From the NCBI GenBank assembly GCA_024036415.1, contig JAMWET010006979.1, positions 803,501 through 867,500 on the forward strand: a DNA stretch of 64,000 nt, read 5' to 3'. A program made the position numbers and the translations under genes. Positions 25,201 to 37,200 of this stretch are shown here, piece after piece. The notes below the pieces were generated by a model. The model searched no databases and was not told the origin of the DNA. It saw only the letters and a program-made list of their open reading frames with translations. The stretch is from Prochilodus magdalenae (lineage: Eukaryota > Chordata > Actinopteri > Characiformes > Prochilodontidae). Numbering within the stretch: the first letter of the stretch is position 1; every line of letters begins with the position of its first letter.

Positions 25201-28200
25201 TAATTTGTCATCACACCAAAGCAATAAGGGTCTCTTCATTAGTGATGTTGATATTCAGTTCTATCGTTGTTGGAGACGTTTGACCAGATGAGTTATGACT
25301 GGGAGATCTTTGAGTTCATCACGTCCTCATTTATTTGTATAGTCTAATAGAGTGAGAATATTAGTCTGAGTCTTTGATGGCTTCAGAGGGCCTACTGTAA
25401 ACGTCCTAATCAGTGAAATCACATGGGCCCTTGCTCACACAAACACTCACGTCAGCACTGTTTGCCCTTTCCCTTGTTGCTATCACACAGCTGTAGATCA
25501 AACGCTGTAAAAGTGCGTACGTGCTGTAAAGTGTATGGCCTCCCAGTCAGTTACTCCACATTGACCTTGTGTCATCTGTCTTGAGACGCTTATAGAAATA
25601 GGGAGAATAAGGGGCTGGAGACTACACACCCACATATAGGGAGAAATATATTTACACAAAAATCATTATATTTCAAATATATAGTTTGCTGAAAAACTTA
25701 CTCTCTCAATTTCATGCTTGAAATTCCTGTATACCTGTATACCTGAATTTAGTGTATTGCCGTAGATAGCAGTATGTGTTCAAGTGCCAGAAACCATATC
25801 GGTAAAACTATTTGAATTTACAATAAAATGCAAAACTCAGCAAATAAAAGGAATTCTGTGTTGAAATTTGCTGAAAAAATGCCATATTGAAGTTTATACC
25901 CAGTAGATGTATGTAATTTTACTGAGAGAAGCAACAAAACATGTAGTTTCCTGGAAGGTATTGAACTCTGCAGCTTATGACTATACATTAGCATCGTAGC
26001 TGAAGTGCAAGGTCAAAGAAGCAAACTTTGAACACCAGAAAAATTTTGGCTGATCGACTACATTTGGTGTACAAGGGAAATGGCATAAATGGATACTGCA
26101 CCTAAAAGCACGTAGTGCTGCATGCCATAGTGTCACGTACCATCATGTAGCATAGCAGTATTATAGAATGCTGGCAGAAAGAGCTGATAAGCACCAGGTT
26201 CAAGTTTACACTCATATACATTTAATGTAGCGTTCAACATCACTCATCACGCTTGGTATTAGATTACTACCTCTTCACAAACTGTCTGTTACCAGCTGAA
26301 AGATACGTGCTCAGCAAGGCTAGGCTAGTAACGTTAGCTGAGGTAAACTTCCATTAGCATATGTATCTCTGTACAGCTTCATTTCATGGCATGCTGTGAC
26401 ACGTTTTGACATGCAGAGGAATTGAACAGTGCTTGGAGTCACTGTGGAACGGTGTGGTTGTGCATTCTCCATTAAAAACAATAGACACAGCGGGATGCAA
26501 CCTGTCCGGTATGTAGTTAGCTCTATAAAGACTTTTGGGTAAGTTGAGCTTACCCAGAAACAGCTAATGTTGATGCGTATTTATGTGCACAAATTGCTTG
26601 ATTTTGGGGGGGTGGGGGGTTGGGAGGGAGGTTTAACTCAGTTCCCCCCTGGAATTTAATCATCATCACTTCCCACCAACAGGCCACAACTCCCCCCACA
26701 CCAGATACCCTAGGGAAGTGGTTTCCCTTCACAGGCTGCTGAGGCATTAATGGGATGTAAACTAATGACCTCTTGTGTCTGGATGATCAGGTGTTTAGAC
26801 AGTTGTGCTACTCAGAAGTCATAAAGTTACGGAAAAAAGAACCAATGAAAATATAATAAAACGTCAAAACAGTCATTGCTCTAGTTAAGTCATTAATTTG
26901 TGCAAAGAAAAATTCTTCATCTAAGCACAGACAAAGCTGTTTGTCTGAGCATGAGGAAATGTTCAAGCAGAGGTCACCCTGTTCTAAGTTGATTCACCTG
27001 TTTATTCTTTCTTGCACACAGAAATGTAAGCAACTTTGCGGTTCTTGAGTGGCGCAATTGCCCAACTGCAAGAGATCATGAGTTTAAGCCCTGGTGACAC
27101 TTAAGCATTCCCTGGTCAGACCTCTAAAACGAGGAAACTCTGACCCCACCCCAGACTGGGGGCGCTGTGTGACAGGGGGGGCGTCATTGTCTGTGTGTGG
27201 GAATAAGCGATGACTCAATTGCTAGTTGGCGATGAGGAACTGAGTAAATCTCACAGCAATTTCAGCACATAATGAAGCAACCACATTCATAGTTTTCTCT
27301 TTTATTCAAACTCAAAAATCTGAGCTTTGGACTGGAGATTCCTTTTTACATTTTTCCTTCAGGGACATAATGAGAGAAACCCGGAGTTTCTATTTCAACC
27401 TGCGTGGGAAAACGAGACTGGCATACACCTACAGCCAATGACAGCCAGACCACTTTGGGTTGTCTTGACCCAATCTACTTTCAGACAAGAGGTCTGGGTG
27501 CCTGCCCAAAAAAGCACTGCAGCGAGTTTGTGAACCATCAATTGCCGCTTTCTCCAAGGCCAACATAGTGGTTTGTCCTGATTGGCAGGGATTTATACTC
27601 CAGGACTCACCCTGGAACTTCCTATGACTATGGCTGTTGGCCAAGGGACACCTAATGCATAGCTTGGTAGGATTAGTGGGCTTCTAACGTGTACTTACAT
27701 CCAGTTTTGAGTCCTTCTAATGAATGAATGGTCTTGATGAATGAGTCACCCGTCGCTGCTATGTCTATTAAACCCTGAAAACACTAACAGTGGCCTACAA
27801 ATGTTCCAGCCTGGTTCTGTTTTGATCTTTTGACTCTCAGAGTTAGCACAAACTGGACTTTAGACCTGGCAATGAACGAAAAAACTAGACAGCAACAAGA
27901 GAAGACTTGAGTTAGAAACGTTAAGTCTGCTAGTTAGCATTAGTGACTACACGTTGAGCTTTAGAGTTCAGCGCTAGATCAACTGAACAACCACAAGTTT
28001 AGGCTCAGCACAAAATTGGTCTTGGAATTAGCAATACAGATGAAACTCAACAATCTCAATCTGATGTCTAGCAGGTCTCCAAACATTGAGAATAGGCTAT
28101 TCACACTGGACTTACCATGCCCACTGTCCAGGAAGTCTGTGATGATGGCAGCGCTGCAGGGAGACCATGGGCTGGTGCGGTTGATCCGGATTAGTGTAGG

Positions 28201-31200
28201 AGACATCATGTGGTTGTCCTGCAGCTTTCCAAATGCATCCTCACAAGCCTTCACATTATCATGAGGCATGTTGAAGACATGGCCTATAAAGAGATACAGC
28301 GAGAAGAGAGGAGAAGAGAAGCACAGAAAGCTTACTGACGTTTCTCCTTGTCAGTGTACATCAGTCATCTGCAAACCTCAAGCGAATTCTTAGATTTCTT
28401 CCTTTGGAATCACCGCTATATTCAAAATGGGCAATTATCGTGTCAGCAATAGTGCCACAGTTATGCGAGTCACTTCACCAGCACCTACAGAGGCTCTCCC
28501 CATTTCCTGCTCTGGCCTTGTAAATGTACTTCACCAAAACCAAAAATGAGACACCCGCATGGACTGCAAATAGAGCAGATCATCTTTCTTCAGCTGTTTC
28601 TGTGATCCTTAATGTGGCTCGCTTACCTCAACCGAAGGAAAACGTAAGGAAAACGGCAATAATCTTTGGAATGTTCAGACTTTTGGAGGCACAGGTGATA
28701 TATTACAGGTTCCTAGCCCAAATAACAAAGAGTGCTGGCTGCATGTGAAGCCAGTATCTTAGTTCTGTCGCTAGAAGAGTAAAAGAATAAAGTGTAGGCC
28801 TACAGAGAAACCTTAAAGCCTAAAGATACATTTTGTATTTTTAATTAAATCAGTATGAAGTAAAAACATTCAGAGAGGTTTGCTGTGGAATTTCTAGGGC
28901 ACCTCATAACCAAATAACCAAAGTGTATAATGCATCCGAAAGCATGTAAAGAAAAAAATCTAAAAGTTATTTCACAGTAAGTACAACAATGCAATTTTTA
29001 AAATTTAAAAGAAGAGAGATGCAAAGGCAATGTTAAAAAAACAGAAAAGTAAAAATTGTACAGATAATTAACATTACATATATAAACTCTGAAGACACGT
29101 TCACCGGCTGTTTTAGATGATTATGTTTCTTCTTGTTTTCTGTTGGTTGCCATTCTAAGATATAGCCCATATAGGAATGTCTCAATTCCATATTTATAGT
29201 GAGGTGATCAAAGGGTGCATGGACCTGTTTTGCCTAATTGAAAGTCGGGTGTGACATAATTCATAAATTACTAAGTTTTGTCATACTGCCTTTACGAGTT
29301 GTACTTTTTTCAATATTTGCCCGTTTTGAGCAAAGTTAGCTAAAGTAGCTTTTATGATACATGGTGCATACTGGAATAAGCGTTTAGGTATTGTTATGCC
29401 AGTTTCATGACAAGCTAATGTGGGTGTCATGTAGCCTTATAAACAGCACCTTACAAAAAAGTGGTGTCATATTTCTAGTTCATTTACAACCGCATCAATA
29501 TTCCTGCTGAAGTATGACATTTCTTTCAAACTGTTCTGGGTTTTACATACAGAGATGAAACTCTCTGATCAAGCTACACCACACAGGCTCTCTTTTACTT
29601 TGGTCTATGTATCCATTACATTTTGAATCGTACAGAACAAGGTACCCCGACACATCTGTTATTAAATTTTCATCTCTAGTACATGGAAATATGTCTTCAT
29701 TGAGCATAGAAAATATAATATTACTTCTGGCTTACTGGTCAGTACTGCATGCACGTCATATTTGGATCCTTTCTGCATTTTATTGCTACACCCCATTAAA
29801 AATGAAAGGAGGCAGATGAATTTCAAAGACTGAGTTTTGACAATGAGTGTAGCAGCGGAACAGCTGCATATAAAGGGTTATAGACCTCCTTCACACATGC
29901 TTGTACTAAAACGTACTTGCTTCAAAAACAATGCTTACCAAGTTCATGGGCAGTGGTGAATGCAGACGGCAGGCCGTCGTCCTCAATCACAGAGCAGCTC
30001 CTCTTAGGGTCGCACATGGTGCCAACATCTGCCATGCCCAGAGTGTCACAGGTAGAGGCCCCACATAGATCCTGGGTCAGATAAAGAGGGTTAAGAAGGG
30101 CTGTGCATGAACATCATGGATCAGACCACACAAATGCTGGACTAAATGGAAACGTCAGCTAAAACTTTAGCCCCGAGTGGGATTGTAAGTTAAACCGTAA
30201 TTGGTAATTGCCGGCTTGCGTGGAGAACAGCATCTGTTGCTAAGGCAAAAAGTTACTCGAGCGGCACTCCAACAAAATAAGAAGCTGCAAAATGCTACGG
30301 CACTCGTGACTTGGTCTGCAAGGCTAGCATATAGTACATGTATATAAACCATCTGGGTATCAGATTGTGGATTTAGCATATAGCCTACTCGGCTTTTTAG
30401 TGCTGCATAAGAATGAAAGTTCATTGGCTTAGAGAAAGCTTGCATGAAGACAAACAGATTTCATGAAAACAAGCGATTTCAGCAAACTAGGCTCTTTGAT
30501 CAGGGGAAATGACTTCCTTGTTTGTGCCTAGATTTTCTAACGTGGGCGATTTGTGACCTATCAAGCAATTAGGTATAACTGAATAATAACAAGCACACAA
30601 AGAGAGCACTCAGGAAGCCTGATTTAGTATTCCAGCCCACTGAAAGGTTTCCCTCATCCAGGCTCGAGCCGTAGGCAAGGCACTATTAGAGCTCCGGCAC
30701 GGTCCAGAAAATCGGCCTTGAACTGCGGTCAGAACAGGCTGATGATGAAGTGACCATGAAGCGCCTTAAGAAGCCAATGGTCCAATCCGCTTTCTCTTTC
30801 AGGAATCTCTTCCTAAGTGTTTTTGATTCGCTGAGAGATATTCCAGATGCCCTGTTAAAATTTCTCCGAATTTTTTTTTTTTTTTTTGCTGCTACATGAG
30901 GTAACTGTTGCTGTTAAAATGCGGTGTCTCCGGCCAAGGGAAAGAAGTTTCCAGCTGACCTATATTTTCTTACCACACTGCTTAAAACACATTTGCCTGA
31001 AATATCCGTTGATCCCCATCGATTGTACATCATAATAACAGGATTTTCTGTCAGCGCAATCCCAGGGAGCAACACCCTGGCTGACCAACCCCTAAGAAAA
31101 TGACTTACACTGGTTGCCAACCGTAATACAGAGAAGAGCACATCAGTACTTTGCGCTGGCAGTGATGCACATCATACGTCAAAGCTGCGAGACTGTGTCC

Positions 31201-34200
31201 ACGTGGAACCTAGCACCAGTGCTGTTCCAGGGCCTATTTCCTTCATAGCATGTGCTAACTGAGATCAGAGCAGGAATTTGGTTGCCATTCCCAGATCAGC
31301 CCTCCTGAGATGCCTTGAGAAGACTCATCAGCACGTAGACAGCATATGCACAGAGCAAGGGAATTCTTTTTATGGTTATACGTGCTTATCCCAGGCTCGG
31401 ATCCTCAAGCCAAACGTGCTGACAGTTTTGGTTGAACGTTAAAGAGTGTTATCTAAGGCGAAATCCCAAATGAGCGTGACAAATTGTTTACGCACCGCAG
31501 TTGTCGACCGTTGAAAACCCGAACCAGATGTGAGTATGTGCGAGGGAGGTTGGCTATTAACAAAAGTGCAAGACAGCACGAGCGAAAGAAAAGAAGAAAC
31601 AAGAAAAGCTATTCTTTTTTTTTTTTATTAAACAAGCTTGTGTTTTTCAACTGTGACCTACTTTTTGCATCCGCTATACGTCTTCTAGTTCATGTGGACC
31701 CAACTGCTGGGCCTTGGTGACCTGCAACAGGTTAGCGGTAAACAACCCCATGCTTAGGCCTTGGTGTCTATTTGGTGGTGTCTAGCCTCCAAAAATGCAA
31801 ATATGTTCACAAGATCAAACGCCAGTCTACCACAACCCTGATTCCACCACTTGCTCCAGGCTATGTGAAAGTTTGGAGGAGCTGCACACCTACACAGCAG
31901 CTGTGAAATGGAAGAGCAAATCAACTGGGAAATGACACATAAGGAAAACCACTGTTACAATATGCGCCTGTTGCAGACCACAACACCAGTAACACACAAT
32001 AGGATACCTACAGCTATGGGCCATTCTCATAAACCATGTGGGAATATTATAGGCTTCCTCAATAGTATGGATCAAAATGAGACTCTGTGTGTCTTATAGT
32101 CTACTGGATCGTGTTAAGTAAAGTTTGGATAAACTGCATCGTAAGGGACAAAAGACCATGTTCAGACTGCAGGTAGATCGGATTTGTTTCCCAGATCAGA
32201 TCTTTTGTCCACACTGTTATTTGTAATTGATCAGATGGGACTTCTGTGTCCAGATATCACCAGTCAACCTCTATGGGTTGCAGTGTTAACAATGTATGTG
32301 TCAGTAACTAAGTAGGCATGCCTCTGTCGTGGCTTTCATACAAGGATAAACAATCCCTCTGTCGAGTCACAGTACACAACTATTTGGCGGTTTTCTTAAA
32401 TCCCAGCATCTCAGTCAGCCTGGATTTGGCAATGCCGATGTTTGTAGCCCTGCGAGTGGCACCAAAGATACTCAAGAATCCAGACTGAAACACATCTGTA
32501 AAAATCAGACTGGAACCGTATTTCAAACCTTCAAATGGAGCTCATATGCAAAAATCTGATTTTATGTGTCTATTTTTTGTTTTTAAAAAAATCACATAGT
32601 GACTGAAGCTACCCCTGCAGATCAGATGAGCTAATACTAATGCTAATGAAGAAAACTAGCCAGTAGTAGTAGTAACAATGCCCAGAAGCTGGTTGGTGCT
32701 GAGAAAGACATCTTTCATTCAAGATTTTTGAGCAATATTTAATGAAGCAATACAAGAACTCACATTTATATGAGTGTATTAGCATTTATCTATCTGGTAA
32801 AGCTAACTAGTTAGCTAACTGATCTTAGCATTCTTCTATGAAGTAACTTAGCATTAAAGATTAGGGGTGTAAGAAAAATATCTATGGCCAGGTTCTTGCC
32901 AATAAGTATCATATTAAAATGACTTTTAGCAAACGCAGTAACCTAGCTAAAGTTAGCTTACTTTAAGCCTGCTTGTTAATTGTTTTAGCACTGATTTGTG
33001 GGTCTGGCCTTCTTCAGCTTTAGGGTTGAACTATAAACACCATCCTCCAGATAATCACCATGCATTAAATGTTCCTCAGCATCACTTTTCCACCATTTCT
33101 TAAGGGTGTGAGAACATGAGTGAATGGGCATTCTCTGGAATGTTTCAGGCCAGTTTAATGCTAACCACAGCTTTGCCTTCATTAGCTGCTGGTTGTTTCC
33201 ATCACTGGCTCTAAATGTATGCTCAAGTGAGTCAGGCCTCACTCTTGGCAACAAGTATACACAAAACAACTCGAAAAGAGGATCTTTACCTAATTGCATT
33301 ACTAAGCCATACGAAGCCTTATGGCAGTGGGTGGCGTTATTCCTCCAGGAAAATGGCTGGCCAGCTAAGTAAAGCATATCTCCTTCAGACAAGTGCTCAA
33401 TGGCATATTACACTCATAAAATGAACCATGGATCTTCTCATTTAGCAGTGGGTGTCAGCCTGAATTTAACAGGGTGTAACTGGGTTTGGCATGAAGTCCA
33501 TGAAATAAGTTATAGGCAAACACTCCCTTAAGCTCAGCAGTTAGCGACCAGCACTGAGCTCAGATCAGATGCTTTTCAGTGATTGTATAATGTTTCTCTC
33601 GCTCCCAGACATCTCCTCCATGTCTGGCAAAACCTCTCCATCACTGGCAAAAAGTAAAGGGGGGGTCCGGCTCTCTCCCTCTCTCCTGACCCAATTGGCA
33701 CCCAAGAGAGAAAACATACGACTTTCATTACCCCATTTTATAAAATACAAACTGTTCCATGTGTTCATCTCTCTCTCTCTCGCTCTGGCTCTCTCTCGCT
33801 CTATCTCTCTCTCTCTCTCACTCACTCTATCTGTCTATTTGTTTTACTTTCCCTTGTGACCTGTCTAATTCTATCCCTCTCTTTTTAACCTCCCTCATTA
33901 TATATCAACATAACGTGCCTATTACTCTGGTAACACACCTATTACACAAATACAACAGCGATAAATAGTCAGGCAGAGGTCCGTGTGTCGGCGGGGCTTT
34001 TACGCAAATTTATTTTGGCTAATTTAATAGAAACTGAGAAGCCTGAGCTCATTGCTTTACCATTATATGAGATTTGTAGCTGTGAGTCACCGTTGTAACG
34101 CTAAGGTTATATAGCTGATGTAACTGTTGCTTGTTTAATACAGAGTAATGATCTTACAGGCCTCTCAGAATTACTGTGGAAGTCCCCCTGACTCTCACTT

Positions 34201-37200
34201 TGCTGGTATCAGTTCTTGTTCTGTTTTAAAAAAACGTGGGCTGTGATGGAACGTATGAAGTGCTGGTCATGCTTGTCGGAATCATAAAAGAGGAAAGTGG
34301 GCTCTATGATAGTCATGCCCTTATGCCACTGTTTCCTAGGCTCCTTTGCTACATGCTAATCGGTTAGCTTTAAAGGTGTAAGTGCTACTATTAAAAGCAG
34401 TAGCTCATCGTCTTGCAGAAAGCAATGTGTGCACTGGACCGTGACTAAGTCTTGGACTTGGGTGTTGGTTCTGACAGGAAAGAGTCATTATTCGGGGGTA
34501 TCGCTTCAGTTCTGACTGGATGCTAATTGATTTAGTGGTTGATTAATTTAAACAATAACTTTTTTTACAGTTCATTACAAACACTATTGTTAAATAATTA
34601 CCTTTACACAAACACACTCACTAAGTGAGTTGTCTAGACTGAACATTTGGAGTTTACCATGCTTGCCAAGAACTGAAGAGGAAATCGCACTCCGTACTGG
34701 CTCCCTGAGTGCAGAGGGCACATCCTGGAGACAGCAGGACCGGTGACTGTAAGGAAGGAGGTTGTACCGAAACAATTGCTGGAGGGAAAAGGGAATAACT
34801 TGGAAGAAATGTTGCAGCGCCCCTGAGAGAAACTTTCCCCAGGCTGCAGCTGGAAAGGGCCTTCTACAGCAGGTGGGCCTTGACGAGGTGGGATTTTGGG
34901 GGGGTCCCTTTTTCTCTTTCCCTCTCTGGTAATGAGAAACAGGCTTGTTCTAAGGGGATGGGTGGGGGGAAGGAGGAAAGGAGTCAGATCGTTCCCAGCT
35001 GCAAGTGCGGTTCAGGGAAGATCCCATAGAAATTGGACACTTTTCCTTGTTTCATCTGTTACGTCCCTGCCTTAACGTTCCTTTCCCTCATTTGCACGGG
35101 TCACCCAAGCTGCAATAAGAGAACCTGAAACACTCAAGCTGCTCGGGCCAGTGTGCACTGAGGACCAGGCAATAATTCTTGCTTTCCTTCAAATTGCTTA
35201 TATGATTGATTTCGCAATGGCTATTGCAATTTCCTCCCACCGTAGGTGGCTGTATAAAGCCTTTCACTCATAGAGCTGTAAAACTGCTCGCGAAACACAA
35301 GGAAGTCCCAAACATGACAAAACCCATGGAATGACATAACCTTTCCTGTGACATCATTAGAATGACATAAGGTGGTAGCTGCTGTGAGGGGTGTGTAGCG
35401 GGTTTGATCAGATCGCATGTCAGGGGTTCTCCAGGGAGTTCCTGCTGGGCCAACTCTCCTTTCTGTCTGTTTAAGTCATTCGTAGGGTAATCTGAGCTTA
35501 CAGGCATACACCTGAGGGCTACACTTGGAGGGAATCAATATTACTCACCAACAGATTTTGCTGGAGGATCAAATATGCATGGACTTTACTTACATATGTT
35601 GAAAGAGTCATCAATGAAAGTAGTTTTTAATGGTGGCTTTTAATGGCAATAGATCCGTTCTTACTGTGTTGACAGTGATCTGTGTTGAGCTTCCCGGCGG
35701 AATGAAACTAAATAAGTTTCCACTGAGCATTTCCATTCACTTTCATGTATCACTTCATGTAGGAATAATTCTAACCACTTGCATCTCTTTTTCACCTACC
35801 CACCTATCTTTTCCTTAGTCTCAGTTTCATCCAACCAACCATTCATCGACGCACATCCAACCAGTCGTCCAGCTTACGCCTATTTAGCATCGTACAAAGG
35901 AGGCTCTTTAAGAGTTCTTCAGCAAATGTAATAGGTCTATTTGGAAAAATGAGTTCTATGTAGAACAGTTTCATGCTTAAATGGGTCCTTTCAATGTGAA
36001 TATGGTTCTAGATAGAGCTTTTTTTTATAAATGATTCTATATAGCATCAAAAAAGGTTCTACTATTGTTGCAAGCTTGACATCATAATAATAGCAGAACC
36101 ATTTTGGTATATTAACCCATATATGAAACACATTCTCATCCTCAGAACCTTTTATCCATGCACAGTACCATTTAACCATGGAATGGCCCTATATAGAAAG
36201 CACGGTATAGGAACAGAACTGCTGCCTGTACTAAAGAACCTTTGAGGAACCATCTTTTGTGTAGAAACGTGTATATACCTATCCATTCTCCTGTTTAAAG
36301 CGCCATTCCATCAACCAACCATTCGCCTCAGCTAATTCATCCATTACTACTGTCTACTAATCCATAAATCTTTGTAATCCCCTTTCCAACACCACCATCC
36401 ATCTCAATTCCATCCAGTCAACCATCCAACCATCCCTCCAACCATCCATTCATTCCTTCTTCCTTTCCTTTACTCAAATGTAGATGCACAAATACATCTG
36501 TCTGTTCATCCACTCATCCACTCGTCCATCAACTTCAGTCTGTTTGATAAGGCTACATACACCCCTGTGCCCTCCACCATTACCCTGCCCTAAGGGGAGC
36601 CATGCATACGTATGTATGACCTCTCTCAGATAAACACATCCTCCTGACTCCCCCCGCCACACAATACCCCTCCTCCTCCTGGCCTGCACTGGCTCTTAGC
36701 ACTCCAAAAAATGTCAGGCCACTTCTCTATCTTCATGGAGTAACGAGTGCAATAAGCAGAAGAATGCAGGGAGGAACCTCCTACACCTCACTGGCTCCCG
36801 GCAGAGAGCAAAGCTATACCCCTGACTCCCTCTGGAGCAACTGGCCTAGACTGGGCCACAGTCCCGGGAGAACTGACAAGCCGAAATGCTCTGCTAAGGC
36901 CACGTGTGACTCCGAGGAGCTTAAAAAGTCTTCGCTCATTTGGCAAGCAAAGGGCTGGCTGGGCGTCCGCACATGTGGGTGTTCCCGAGCAACAGCTGAC
37001 AGAGAAAGCATGAGTTCAGTTGGGTTTGTTTGGGGTGAATCAGTGCAAAGCCTTGTGTTTCTGTATGCCTTTGCTTAAACACATAAACTATAGAGGTTGA
37101 GAACGTGAACACCATGCTGTAATCGCCCCGCCTGCTGTATATGTGAATGAAATGAAGCTGAGCGTTAAAGGCTCCAGTGGCAGGGTGAGTTATGATGCCA

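Larger units (their letters stand above)
24784..27900. other. adamts15 intron 3: no extra exon seen
   Basis: Long AT-rich intron sequence. Apart from the two SINE-like copies at 26640-26825 and 27040-27260 I see no gene-like signal. Confidence 0.6.
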